From: Gnetum montanum
Taxonomy: Eukaryota; Streptophyta; Gnetopsida; Gnetales; Gnetaceae
Direction: 5' to 3'
DNA: 64,000 bases
NCBI GenBank assembly: GCA_015680685.1
Contig: MNCI01029622.1
Span: 668,017 to 732,016, forward strand
Positions within the stretch are counted from its first letter, which is position 1; the number at the start of each line of letters is the position of its first letter. The notes beneath the pieces are model-generated. The model saw nothing but the letters and a program-made list of their open reading frames with translations. It did not search any database and had not been told where the DNA came from. Of the stretch, positions 36,894 through 49,763 are shown in pieces. The translations under genes were made by a program, and so were the position numbers.

Positions 36894-37049
36894 TCAAGGA
36901 TTGTGTGAGCTTTGGTTATGCCCAAGCACACCAATAATATGCAATCATAGGACCTTCAGCATAATGACATATTGTTTTACTCTTTTACATAAAATGTCCT
37001 TTTGAGAAGCAGTTATGTTCTTTGAATATTCAACATGCATCAAGTAAAA

Positions 37050-37960
37050 TTTGATATCATCACACCACTTCTTTTGAGAAACATTACCAATAGTAGCTAA
37101 AGAGAGGCCTTCAATGTTCTACATGATGGGAAGAGCATAGTTCTTCATCAAGGAAGGTAACCTGCTAAACACATCTAGCATCACACTTAGGGCCAAGGTT
37201 ACAATGACATCAGCTAAGGTATTCTTGGTTTGGGGTATGAGTTGAATGCCAACATCTATAAATTGTAGCATGAGTTTCTTGGCTAGGTCATAATAAGGTT
37301 GTAAATGTTTGGCTTTGCACACGTAAACCTTAGTTCCTTGGTTGACCATAAGTTATGAATCATATTTTATCATCAAACATTTGATTCCATGGTTAGGAGC
37401 TACCATCATCCCTTTGATTAACCCTTTGTATTCTACTATATTATTGTACATGAAAATTTAAAGCAATAAGAGAATTGTTAGATTACAGCTAAGGATGATA
37501 TTATAATGGTAATAGCACTGGTCCCATGGGTATTTGAAGCTTCTTAAAAGTGCATGATGACCTTGTAACCTTAGGGTACCTCATTAATAGTGTTGACATG
37601 CTCATTAGGGAATTTGAATTGATGGCTACATTGTCCTTAACTATGGAGGTCATAAGTTATGAAACTATACCTTGACCATTTGCTAGGACTTGGGAGATGT
37701 AATGAAGGTCATACTTGGCTATTATGGCCTTCCATCGAGCTATTTGTTTGCTCTTGTATGTGTTAGTCATTATGGCTCTTAGTACATTATAGTTGCATAT
37801 CACATTGACTTGGCTTCTAAAGAGGTAGTTCCTCTAGTTCTTCAAGGAGAAGACTAGGACTTGGTAATATTTCTTAACATCTATGTATCAGGTCTTGTAG
37901 ACTATCAATGCATAGCTCAGATAGTAAATGGGTAGATTTGCTTCATCATCTCATTTTTTA
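37050..37960 (-). pseudogene. RNase H region of copy B (broken)
   Basis: Segment 37349-37119 (VYVCKAKHLQPYYDLAKKL, then TKNTLADVIVTLAL) matches the end of the second RNase H of copy D. The first RNase H aligns around 37960-37700. Multiple stops. Confidence 0.7.
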
Positions 37961-37999
37961 AAGAGTAGAGAGGCTATGGATGTGTTGGATATTACAAGG

Positions 38000-39320
38000 T
38001 AGGTGTAAAATGGTTTATCCATCTAAGGTGGTTAAATAGTGGGTAGTTGGACCAACTCTTACTTAATGTTGTCAAGTACTTCTTGACATTGGTTAGTCCA
38101 CACCTAGCGAACTCCTTTCTTAAGACATCTTTACTTGGAATGTAGCTTATCCATAAGACTTGAGTTGAATCTACAAATAAATTACAATCTACCTTGTAGT
38201 CCTCATAGCTTCTTAAGGTTATTAGGTGCTATCAAGTTGGTTATTCCCTTAAACTTATTAGAGTCAATACATATCCCTACTTCAAATACTATGAAACCAA
38301 GCATCTTACTAGTTTTGATGCCAAAGACAAACTTTTTAGAATTAAGTCTAAGTTCATAATTGAGAAATCATTGGAGTACTAAGTGAAGGGCATGTGCATG
38401 ATTATCAATTGCCTTAGTATGTCATCAACATAATCATTAGGCAACCCTAGCATGTAGTCACTAAATATGTAGGTCATGGTCAATTGATCAGTTGAACCTC
38501 CATTCTTAAGATTGAATGGCATCATGATATAACAAAATTTTCTCCAAGAAGTCATGAAGGTAATGTAGAGTTGATGCTTCTGGTTGACCCTAAATTGATT
38601 ATATCTTAAGAACCTGTCCATGAAGGATATTAAGGCATGGCCAACTGTAGTATCGATGAGTTGATCAATACTAGGTAATGGGAATTCATCTTTAATGATT
38701 ACCATGTTGAGGTCTCAAAAATTAATACAAATGTAAATGCTTTCATTTTCTTGGAAACTACCACTATGTTAGATATCTAATAGGCTTAATCAATGGCTTA
38801 GATGAAACTAGCTTGGTAAAGCTTCATGATCTCATCACGTACTACTAGGGCTAAGTTTGGCCTAATTTTACATACATGTTGGTTAATAGGATTTGACAAT
38901 AGGATCAAGCATGATGTTATGTTATACTAATCAAAGTGCAAGACTTAGCATATCCTTGTACAATGAAGTAAAGGCTTTAATGTTATCATGAAGGGTCTTC
39001 GTGATGTCTTGGGCCATATGGGGTTCTAATGAGGAACTTAATTTTAGAGTTTTCTTCTCAATACTCTACATTGTAACTAGGACTTTAACTAGACTCCTCT
39101 ATGATGACTTGTTCCTCTAAGTCAAGGATCTTGACTACATATTTAGGCCACTCCAAGGATACATGGAGACTATATGATCGTATAAGCTTCTAGGCTTAAA
39201 ATCTAGGCTTTGGAAGTCGATTGATCATTCAACAACACTATAGGATTCTTTTAGATTCAAGGGTATGTCAAAGTATACCCATGTATCCATAATTTGATCT
39301 ATCATGTTCAAAAAAATACA
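38000..39320 (-). pseudogene. Reverse transcriptase of copy B (broken)
   Basis: Open block 38705-38379 has FPLPSIDQLIDTT, FMDRFLRYNQF (first catalytic Asp kept), MMPFNLKN and NDYVDDI (YVDD kept). The upstream segment to about 39300 aligns with the N-terminal part of the copy D frame (57700-57200). Several stops and frame changes. Confidence 0.78.
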
Positions 39321-42300
39321 TTAGCTAGCATCTGTAATGTATAACCATAAAAAAATGCCAAATATTTGCAAAAATAAAGCATAACATAGTTTAGTATGGT
39401 CAAGATAAGGTAGAAAAATGCAAGATTAGGCTTAAATAAGGTCATAACATAGTAAGCTAAAGCTATAGAACATAGAATAGGCTACAAGAAGGTGGGAAAA
39501 GGGCCAAATGATGCCACACGATACCAAATGAATTATCAAGATAAGTTAAAATTTAGAAAAAGTAGATCACAACTTGCTAAAATAGATAGAAATCCTATAA
39601 ATGAAGGCCATGAATCTTGTGTATGCTACTAAATTAGGTAAAAACCAAATAAACATAATTGAGACAAGAAAAAAAATCATGCAAATGGATTGTACAGTAC
39701 TTAAAAATAGGCTTTTGTTGGTTATACACTCAAAAGGCTAAAGTATTGAATCCTCAACATGTGGGGATTTTTCTCTCAGCATGTAAGTAGTTTGGACTAC
39801 CAACACGTTGTGTGGAACCCAAATCCCTAGAATGTGAAAGATTCCTAATAAGTTTTGGGTTTGTTCAACCTAGTTTTACCATATCTAAGCTATGCAAGAT
39901 CAGTGTAAGGCCTGATTGAATGTCCTAGACTAAGGATTAGCAAGTTTGGACTGAGTTTTGACCTATCAAACCTCCACACACTAAACCTATATGTTATACA
40001 ACATGTGGGATAAGTTATTCCACTTTGTAATACCAAAATCCAATTTCCCTAGCCTACAAGGGTCCATTATTAGACTAATCTTTTATCCTAGGATTTTTAA
40101 AACCTTCTAGAAAACTCATGAATCATTTTGGATGTGGTAGATCCTACCCAAAACTCCACATACTACACAACATGTGGGAGAGATTTTCTAGCTTGTAGGA
40201 GAAGTTTTGATAGTTTCCATGATTTTTTTACTAAGTTTTCAAATTATTCTAGGTTTTTAAGATAGTGTTGAAGGTGTGGAAGAATACTTTTAGCTTTCTT
40301 AACTATTTTGAGTAGTGTTGAAGATAACATAAGGTTTTGAATTTCCATGAGCTAAGATGACATGTTGCACAGTATGTGGGACTTGTGCTCCTAGTGTATG
40401 AGCCTAAGGATCAACTTCCTATAGCTTCTCAAGGTCACTTTCTCATTTGACTCTTCATATTAGGCCTTCTGAGATATACCAAATATGTAATGGAAAATTT
40501 TTGACTTAGTCTTGATTGGTATAAAATCCACACATTAAGCCTACATGTTGTGCAACATGTGGGATTGGTATTCCATTGTGTGGGGTCTTCATGTAATTTT
40601 TGGATTATTTTGACTCAGTTTTTTATAGTCTTGGGCTCCTATGGTAGCATCCAAGTTCTAGAGAATTGTTTTAGTAGCTTTCATGGTAGTTTTGAAGTTA
40701 TTTTAGTTTAGAGAAAAGCTTTTCTATGTCCCACACACCAGTCAACTTGCTGGTCAGCATGTGGCAGCTATGTTGTCAGCATATAGAGCTAAAATCTTAG
40801 TTGGTGAAGCACTTTTAACTAGAGTTTTTGCTACTTTAGGCCTTTATTTTAGTGTATAGGGTTATATATATAATAAAAATCTATTTCAATGCCATAAGAA
40901 GCTAAGTAAAATATTTTTTAATGCCCACATGCTACCCCACATGTTTGCTAGCTTCTGGGACCTATGTGTTTAGCATGTAAAGGTAAAACCCATCTTTCCT
41001 TAACTCAAAATAGTTTGATATTTATATTATCCTCCACATTAGTCTTTAAAGCTCTAAAAATTTAATGTTAAGTAATTTTAAATATTAAAAATTTATCAAA
41101 AATTCCCCATGCTATCCCACACCTTGGCCAGCATGTGGAACCTATGTGCCTAGCATGTAAGACCAAGATTAACTATTTTTGAGCTACTTCAACTTGGTTT
41201 TGAAACTATGGAATCACCAATGTTAGCTCCTAGGGTTTTGGCCATTTCAGTGTAAATTCTGAGCTTTGTTAATTAATTTTAATCATATTTGAAGCTCACA
41301 CACTATTCCCACATGCTAGCCAACATGTGGAGCTAGAACCCATTTTTTGTAGCTTGTGAGAATAAACTTTTCAACAAACCATTCATTTTATGCTTCAAAG
41401 GATCCACTAGGCATGTCTTGAGAAAATTTTGACATTGTGAAACTTGTCCATTATCTCATACATTGTTTTCACACATTGGCCAATGTATGTAGCTAAGAGC
41501 CTAGCATGTGGGATAAAGCTTGGGTTTTTGGTTGTACTTTTGACTTGTTTTTTTGCATCTTGGAGCTCCAAGGCAGCATTTATGGTTTTGGAGGTATCCC
41601 ACACTCTATGGACCATCCCAAGAAAAGTCTGAAGTGTAAAAATCAAGCTAGATAATGTTTGAGGCTTCACACACTACTCCACAATCTATAGAGCTTTTGG
41701 GGCATTATGCCATAGTGTGTGATCATTTTTCAAAATTAAACTATAGTGTTTGGAATTTTTTAGTATTTTTTTCTTAATCCCTATGAGGCTCACCTAAGGT
41801 TAAAATGCTTTAATAGGGAGAATCTCAAGAAAACCTAATATACAAGTCCTTTTCTTATGTATACACACAGTTCACCATGTGATAAATGTGCTTGCTAATG
41901 TGCTAGGGTTTCATTCATAGTGCATAAGTCTTAGGAGAGGGTTCCTAACCTTAGATCTCATTGTATGAATTCATTGAAATCTTTATTCCACTAGGGAAGC
42001 AAGTGAAAGCAAGGATTCCATAGCCAAATCCCAAACTTCCAACATTTAACAATAATCTTTTTTTCTACTCTTACTTGAGCTCAGGGTGGTGATGATAGAG
42101 GTGGAGGTTTTGACCTTTGATTGTAATAGGCTAAGGTAGAATCATTTAAGTTTTGGTGACCATGGAAAACATGAAAGGATAATCAAGAAGGATTCCAATA
42201 TTAGATGATGCAAACAAGGATGTGTGGATCATATCTAGGCTTTTCAATCCTTCTACAAGCAAAGGATCTTCATTTTGGATGACCACGTATCCATCTCTTA

Positions 42301-43670
42301 CCAAGTTTTTTGAACTTTTGCCAAATTGTGGTGATGTTTTTCTATCTCTAGGCCTTCTTTGATCAACATTTTTCATTTTTTTCTACATTGAATGTAAGGT
42401 TTAGGTTATGTGATTATGTTTAGAATGAAATTTTATCTTTAGGGATTGTTTCCATGAAGATCTGAATATTTTTCTAAGCCTGTTCCATGAAGCTCTGAAT
42501 GTTTTTGTCCTAATTTTGGTGAACACTAGCTAAACTTTGCTATCTTTTGGTAAGCTCACAGAATGTAAATCTTAGTTTTGGGTTTCATAGAACTATCATG
42601 TGAGGGTTCATGGTCACACTGGAGGTGTAATCATAATTTTTAAAATTTTAATGAATTTGTTACGAGCTTTCCTACAACCTAGTGCACTACATTTTTGTCT
42701 TGTTTTGTAGTTTTTTCTTCAAAAAATTGATAGCATTTGTAATTTTTTAGCTACTTGTGGATATTGTCCAAGCTCCCTAGAGGTTACCAGTGCTATGTAG
42801 AGGGGTCCTAGACAAATTTTGGAAACTTTTTGAATTTTTTTTGTATTTTTCCTAGAGTTTTTACTATAGCTATTTCACTATAAATTGGGTTTTCTTGGTA
42901 CAATTCTAAGTAATTCCATGTTAAAACTCTAATTTTTCTAGACTTACCAATGCAATGATGAAGGAGGATTTAGGTTTTCCTAAGCTTTTTCCTAGTTTTT
43001 AAAGATAAAAAATATTTTTTGAAATTTTTTGTGAAATTTTTCTAGCCATAGAAATTGTGTTGATTAGTTGCAGCTTTTGGTGTTGAGTTTTCGGGTTCTC
43101 TGGCATGTATTGATAGCATTGGGCTCTCTTAATTGAATTTGGGTTGCTGTGAAATTTTTTGTGACTACTTTGGCCATTTTGTGACATTGTTGAGGGTTTC
43201 TAGGCCAGCGTTTGGGATGTTGTGTTGGTTTGAATGGCAGTGTATAGGCTTGATTATCTAAGACAAGTTATGTTTTCCACCACCATTCTCCCTTGAATCC
43301 CCATAATTCCTAGTGTATGGGATAATAAAATAATTTTTTCATCACTTTTATTGATTATTTTTATGTACAAAGCTTCAACGTTATCAAGTTTGACTGACTA
43401 GTCTTGCTAATACTTGATTTAATGCTAACTATTTGCCTAAATGTCTACTGTTTGGTTTTCATGTCAAGTGTTTGCTAAAATGTCAAAATACTAAAATTTG
43501 GTTCATGTTAAAGTTGGAATTAATGAATTTGATTATCTTGTATATTTTCTATGCACTTTTTATACCAATTCTAGCATTATAGATGTTTCTCTTGTTTTAA
43601 TGTTGTCAAATTTTTCCTTGATGCCTTGATGTTTTCTTATGGCTATGGTTGTATGGTTTGGTTGTGCAAG
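39321..43670 (+). other. Upstream region of the antisense gene, copy B
   Basis: About 4.3 kb between RT and antisense exon 2; copy D has only about 0.7 kb here. The left part (39950-41700) is a hairpin array (listed separately); 41800-43670 shows nothing I can assign. Exon 1 was not located. A minus frame at 42146-42376 resembles nothing known. Confidence 0.4.
39950..41700. repeat. Array of CACATG(T/C)TG-type palindromes upstream of antisense gene B
   Basis: About nine units roughly 150-250 bp apart, each an inverted repeat built from CCCACATG and CATGTGGG. Clear examples: ACATGTTG/CAACATGT (40543-40560), CCACATG/CATGTGG (41309-41330), and units near 39975, 40155, 40365, 40735, 40925, 41115 and 41650. 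The same word occurs in U3 of this element's LTR (34282-34301). Confidence 0.7.
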
Positions 43671-46600
43671 GCATTGTTGAAGCACATTCTGATTATTGTT
43701 GAGTTGGTAGGGATACTCTGCTACATAGGTATGGCCACAAAATATAGCCTTAACCCTATTCTCAACATTGACCATCACAAGTCATTGTGGTTCAGACTTG
43801 GGAGAAAAGAGTTTTTGATGTAGCTACTCCAACATTATGGTATGATAATGTGGTCATAACTGGATATGGATGTGGCCACTATAATTATGAAGATTCTCTT
43901 ACTAGGCTCTTCTAGTTATATTATGAGGTTTATGGATGATGATCTTGATACCTAATTAGAGATTGAACAAAATGATGATTTTTTCACTCTAGGGGTTCAA
44001 AAATTATCACAATTCTAGGAGATGCAAGAGTTTTCATAGTATAATGTTAACAACACATTAATGGTTGATCATTAGCTAAACAATTTGTTTTTGAATTCTC
44101 TTGGGACCTTCTACTTCTTGAAAGTGTAAGTTCTATCTTGGTACATTCTATTTTTTTTGTTGCTTCTAGATTATTTCTTATAATTATTATCATGTTTGGT
44201 TCTTTGTAGGCATTAGGTACATAGTGGAGGATTGGTAAAGAGTAACCAAACTTGGTATTTGGCCTATACAATCTTAGATGTGTTCACACAAGGTGAGGTA
44301 GTAAGATTAGAAGTACTTGACCAAATTCGTGAAGACTATGGTAAGTATACTTCACAATATTCCAACATGTACCACACATGTGTGGCTACCCATCATGCAC
44401 ATGATTGGTGGGGCTACCTAGATCTAGAAGTATGTGTAAGCACTTGTTCTAAGGTTCTAGCTTTATCTAAGCCTAGTAAGTAGTGTTCAATTAAGTGTGT
44501 CCAACTTTCATAACATTTTCATTTTCTAGTTGGTCAGTTTTTAGTTTTATACCTTTATGCCCTTGTATTGCCTACTTATGTAAAATGCTAATGGTATACC
44601 TATGTTTGGTTGCAAGTTCTATGCATGTGTCTACTTTCACTATGACTATTTCAGGTCATGTAGAGGAAAAGATCCAACTTAATTAGGATGAAGTATACTC
44701 ATCACAAGAGTGGTTGGTAAGTAGAGCTCCTAGGGAAATCCAATAGAGGATTACTAACACAAGTTTTCTTATCTTGTTTATGCTTCCTAGTACATAGATG
44801 TCAACATTAGAGATGCTAAATGTGAATTATTTCTTTGATACAATAGTCAATAAATTCATTTCCTATGTACATGGTTTCCTTGTGGTTTTAAGCATTAGTA
44901 TATCCATATGTCCATATTTAGTGATATCTTTCAAGTATCTTCTAATTACATTAAGATTTCCATAAGAGGAAGGAAAGAGTTAGGCCATAGAGAGGAAATG
45001 AAGGAATGACATAACTATTCTAGTAGTGGATCTTTGGCCTTTAACAAGTGCAAAGTTGATGATGCCAATGAAACTTATTCTTTATTTTGCTCTAGGGCCT
45101 TTCCTATGTTTCTATCATAGAAGAAGACAATTAGTGCTCAATCGTCTTGGACCATGAAAAAGGTCTTAACAAATGGTATTAGATTTAACTTGGTTACATT
45201 CTTGGTCTCTAGTTTACAAGATAAAATTTGAAAACTCTACAACAATTTTGATTCCATATATTACATGCATTTAACATTCTTTATTGTGTATCTTAAAAGG
45301 TTTGCAAAATTCCTAGTTGTTTGGAAAGATGAAAAGTAGGTGGGTCATGATCCCTCTCAACTTTTCAAGGCTTGGATAAAACACATCATTCCAGTGATGC
45401 ATGTCCAAGACCCACTAGTTGAGGATATCAAAGAGTCACTGTCAATTACCACTAAGATGTTTAGTGATTCACAATGTCCTTCCCTTGATAACATGGGGTT
45501 TCAACCCTGTGTTACATGTGGTAATGCTAAGAAAGCTAAGAAGGTACATGTGTAAGTTGATGGTGAATCTAAGGAGAAGATGAAAAGTGCATAGATTGAA
45601 GCAAATGTTCCTATTATTGATCAGCTAGTGCATAAGAAGGTATCCGTTAGTTATGGCAAGGTAGATACATCTATTGAAGATATATATGTATATATTTTTA
45701 TCCTATTATTTGGTATGTTTTTATGTTGTTTTATGTGGTTATATATTTATATCATTGTTAAAAAAATGTTTGCTAACTTATTCTATACTTTGACTTTGAC
45801 ATGATTGTAGAGTAACAATAGGGAATGGCTACCTAGGCTACTATAGAAGTGGAACAAATACACAAGGAAGAGAAGGAGCAAATATATAAAGAGGAAGAAG
45901 AGAGGATGTTCAAGGAAGAATTAGGTGTCATGGATTCTATCTTTGAGGACTTGTCTCCAGAATATACTTTCCCAAGGAATATGTCATATGATCTTCTAGG
46001 TAATCATTGGTTTTATTTATATCTTTTGTTTTTAAAGTTTACCTCTATCCTTGCAAACTATGTTAATGGTTATGGTTGTTTTAGTACATGAAACTCCTCT
46101 AGAAGCATCCATGTGTAAGTTTTATTTCAATCCTTGGGTTGAGGTTCCAAATAAGGTTGATCATGAAAGGCATGGTGAATGATATGGATGATCAGTTATA
46201 ACAAATAGCCCCTGATGTTAGTAAGAATAATTATCAAGTTTTTTATTTTACATTTTTATGATTTTTTTATATTTTATGGCCACATAATTTTATTAGTTTA
46301 AAATAGTTTGGTTATTTTTATTTTTGTGTTATGCTTTGACTATTGCAGTATCCAAGTTAGATGCAATCCCATGTAAGACATTGAGCTTGATGAGCTCCCT
46401 ACATTGTCACTTGAGATGGAGAATGCTCCATGGAGGTTGTATGAGAGGGCTACCTAGTATGCTATCTCATGTGCAAGTACATCCTAGGAGTTTGAATGAT
46501 CTAATGAATTTCTATGAAAGGAGGTCATGACTCTAAGAAAGTAGGTAAAGAAGCTATCAAATGAGAACAAGAGCCTTCATGATCACAAAGGGTTCATAGA

Positions 46601-47165
46601 AGCTAGTGTAGTTAATAGGGACTCTTTACACATGAATGAGATTGAGTGATCATAATATTAAAGTGTCATCAAAAGCAAGATTGCTCTAGCTAGGAGAAAT
46701 GTAAAGAAAGACATACAGTTGGAGTTACTAGTTTGTAAGACTAGAGATTACAGGGATTGTTATGCTTGGGTACTTAAGTTGGGAAGAAAGAAAAAGGACA
46801 ACAAGTGGAAACACAAAGTGAAGAACAAGAGCTACTTGAAATTTTGGAATATAGAGGCTAGTGAATGATCAAATCTTGAGTTTTTTGTGCAAGGGATAAA
46901 TGGGGAGGACACCGTCAAGATGTTCATAGATTCTATGGTGGTGATTCATTTTCTTACCCCTCAGATCACTACTACATCTAGGGATACTACCATAGCTAAT
47001 CTTTTCCATGATCCTTCCCAGTGAATAGACATCAAGAGGGGAAAGTTCCTAATAGGAGTAGATTAAGGTGAAATCAACTAGGCTAACATGAGTAAAGAGC
47101 AAATTCTTCATAGGCTAAAGACTAGTCTCTAGAACTTTGCTCAAAAAGAAATTGCTCTAGAATCC
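43671..47165 (+). pseudogene. Antisense multi-exon gene of copy B, heavily decayed
   Basis: Exon 2 (about 43671-44125, 455 nt versus 450 in A and D) reads LLKHILIIVELVGILCY, then KSLWFRLGRKEFL, and ends at GT-AAGT. A probable exon 3 lies at 44210-44475. The end of exon 4 is at 45340-45550 (FKAWIKHI, then ESLSITTK, as in D: SRPWIAHI, ESLCITTK). A Glu-rich frame at 45849-45960 may be exon 5. Exon 7 at about 46700-47165 keeps RDY/DC, an SQ-IDIKRGKF-like match to the VEKGK block, and KEQILHRLKTSL. Many stops. Same strand relation to pol as in A and D. Function unknown. Confidence 0.68.
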
Positions 47166-47173
47166 CTTTAGGT

Positions 47174-48997
47174 TCTAAAACACCACAAAATTTTGGGTCT
47201 TGGCATCTTTACTAAAAATTTGGCTAAGTGTCAAAATGGTGGCACTTTGCCCAAATTTTTCTAAGTGTTGAGTGTAGTCAGCTCCAACTAGCAGATTTGC
47301 AAAATTTTTCTAAGTGTTAGAATGATGGCACTTTCTACAAATTTGTCTAAGTATCAAAACTTGGGAAATTTTTTCAAGTGTTGGTGCTACAATCCCTAGC
47401 GTAGTTAGTGTAGCATGCATCAAGGGTGTTTTGCAAAATTTTCTATGTCAATAGTAGTTGCATGAAACGTTTTCTAAGTGTTGTGCTATGTTGCCATTTC
47501 CTCTACTATGCTATAGAGGGTAGCTAGCGTATCCAACACAAGACACCAATTTTGAAAAAAAAATTCTAATTACTAAGTTACACATCCTACACATAACATG
47601 GGAAAAGTGTAGTAAGCTTCAAAAATTTTTCTAAGTGTTCTACTACACTCTCACTCTGCCTGTTATGCTCTAGAGTGTAGCCAACATAGGACACTTTCAG
47701 TGATAAGTTTTTCCTACGTGTCAAGCTAGAAGCTGTCAAGCTAGCTTAGCATGCAAGAGGCATTTGGTAGATTTTCTAACTCTTGAGGCTACCCCTCCTA
47801 CTATGCTCCAAAGTGTAGCTAGCGTAGCAAGAACAAGGATGGAAATCTTCACCAAATTCTTCTAAGTATCCATGCTATGCCTTGCCCTCGAGGAGCATCC
47901 CATGTCCCGCATGTAGCATGGGATGAGTGTAGCAACCAACATTTTATTTCTCACAAGTAACATGGGATGAGCATAGCAACTAGTGTCGTATGTCCTGCAC
48001 ATAACATGAGACAAGAATAGTAGCCAAAGTTAGAAAAAATTTTCAACTTTTTCTAGTCACCTCTAGACTTAGAAACTTTTCTAAGTTTTTTCTCGTGGTC
48101 CTGCCTACCGCACTACCACATGGTGCCCAATCTGCATGTTGGGCTAATCCTAGCCCTATAAATACCCTTGCACCCTAATCTTTTAGAGGGTTGGCTTCCA
48201 TTTTGCACTAGTGGGGTAGTTGGACTTTCATTTGGCATTTGGCACTTTGGAATCTTGGCACTTAGCTCCATGGGCAAACGAGACCCTGAGCACACCAAAC
48301 CAGTAGAGAGGCATCCCTACATGACATGGTACACCATGAGCCTGTTGCAACCCTACACTGCATAGTACATCGTGGCCCCATTATAGCCCTACATTGCATG
48401 ATACACCACAACCCCATTGTAGCTCCCTAGAACACCACACAGTACATCGTGTCGACCAACTTGGTAGGCATGCTTCATCATGACAAGCACAAGACTTCAC
48501 AACCTGACATCACCAAGACTATGATTCCACTTCCACTATGCCTAGTGTACACTGTATACCTTCTAAGATTCTTTTAGAATTAGCTATGCTACCCCTTTTT
48601 AGGGAAGTGCACTTTTGTTCTCAAATTTTGTGGCATTTCTCATGCATTTCTCTTTGGTATTCAGTGTAAAACTTGTATTTTCTCACAGTTTCATACATAT
48701 TTCCACATTTACATCGCTATTTTCAAGCCAAGACACGCTACTTACATATGATCATTCTAACAACACATATGATCATTCTAACACCACATGTATAAATCCT
48801 GGTGTCCACATATAACGCAGTATAAATCCTTCGTACATATGATCATTCTAACACCACATAAGTCCCTGTTTGATCGACCAGACCATTCAGAGGACCTCAT
48901 TTCCATTTCCTAGCACAACCCTCGCATGGATTCAAGGTTAGGCTATACACCCGTTAACCTCTTGGTGTTCCATCCTCTGACATTTTTGGATGTCACA
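47174..48997 (+). repeat. 5' LTR of copy C
   Basis: Starts near TCTAAAACACCACAAAATTT (aligned with copy A at 271) and ends TGTCACA before the primer site. U3 has several imperfect hairpins, for example CATCCCATG/CATGGGATG (47896-47925, 9-bp arms), and repeated TTTTTCTAAGTGTT words. TATA box at 48157. In R-U5 the motif CATATGATCATTCTAACA occurs three times (48744, 48765 and 48836). Confidence 0.75.
48157..48164 (+). promoter_or_regulatory. LTR TATA box, copy C
   Basis: TATAAATA within CCCTATAAATACCC, matching copy A. Confidence 0.68.
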
Positions 48998-49001
48998 GTT
49001 T

Positions 49002-49019
49002 TTAGCACTAGAAGGAGGG
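49002..49019 (+). promoter_or_regulatory. Primer binding site, copy C (decayed)
   Basis: TTAGCACTAGAAGGAGGG, the copy A site with transitions in the first bases. Confidence 0.6.
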
Positions 49020-49087
49020 CCTTGTCATTTCCTTCTACATTTTTTTATTGGCACTTAAGCAAAACTCTGGATGCTCTGGAGAGTGTA

Positions 49088-49183
49088 ACAAGTTCTCAGA
49101 GTGTAGTAAGCTCTAGCATAGTAAGCATGGCAAGCTCCAACGTAGCGAGTGTGGCAAGCTCTAGTGTAGCGAGCGTAGCACCA
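49088..49183 (+). repeat. 24-bp tandem repeat, about four units
   Basis: Units of the form AAGCTCTAGYGTAGCGAGYG plus 4 nt; because 24 is a multiple of three they translate as a Ser/Val/Ala repeat in one frame, without evidence of coding. Confidence 0.7.
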
Positions 49184-49189
49184 AAGTTA

Positions 49190-49440
49190 GCCATTTTTAG
49201 CAGCTTTTATACTTAGCATCCTTTTTGCATTTTCATACTTAGCATTTTTCCTACATTTTCATACATAGCCAAATTTTCTACAATTTTATACTTAGTCAAT
49301 ATTTTGCAATTTCCATACTTAGCCATTTTTTTGCATTTTTACACTTAGCCACTTTTCTACATTTTTATACTTAGCCATTTTTTCTACTACCAGCAAACTT
49401 GGTCATTTGTTTTGCAACTTTCAAAGTTAGCCATTTTTTT
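49190..49440 (+). repeat. TACTTAGCCATTTTT tandem repeat
   Basis: About eight imperfect units of TTTTCATACTTAGCCATTTT, spaced roughly 25-35 bp. Confidence 0.7.
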
Positions 49441-49763
49441 CAAAAAATAACTCCCATAACCTAATCTATGAACATGAATCCAAATCAACCTTCCACACTA
49501 GTATCTAACACATTTAACACCATGATTTACCCAAGGCATGCCATGCTAAGCCACAAACAATACAAATTTTTTTTGTGCCAAAATCCAAGTAGGATTACCA
49601 ATGGGTCACCTTGACCTAGAGGCAAAATAAGATTATGAACGAGTTCATTAGGGTAGATGAGACTACAACCCCTCCTTGTTCAACATAATCCCACTCATAG
49701 AATCCTACCACCAATTATTTTCCTAACTCATCCATGCAAATAAGCATGATGTAGGAACAACCT

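Larger units (their letters stand above)
33659..47173 (-). mobile_element. Copy B: decayed Tat-like element with antisense gene
   Basis: Minus-strand pol (RT about 39300-38000, RNase H to about 37050, integrase 36893-35830) followed by a polypurine tract and a 3' LTR (34725-33659). Upstream of RT, on the plus strand, lies the antisense gene (43671-47165), the same arrangement as copy D. Its gag-protease half is not present: copy C starts at 47174, exactly where exon 7 of the antisense gene ends, so copy B was probably split there and its remainder would lie beyond the window. The most AT-rich and most broken of the four copies. Confidence 0.75.
49020..49763 (+). other. Leader of copy C with two tandem repeats
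   Basis: Non-coding leader between primer site and gag. It contains a 24-bp tandem repeat (49088-49183) and a period of about 28 bp (49190-49440), each listed separately. The remainder, 49441-49763, shows nothing clear. Confidence 0.5.

Noticed and set aside
42146-42376. Minus-strand 76-codon frame in copy B
   Set aside because: No similarity to copies A or D at this place and no known motif.
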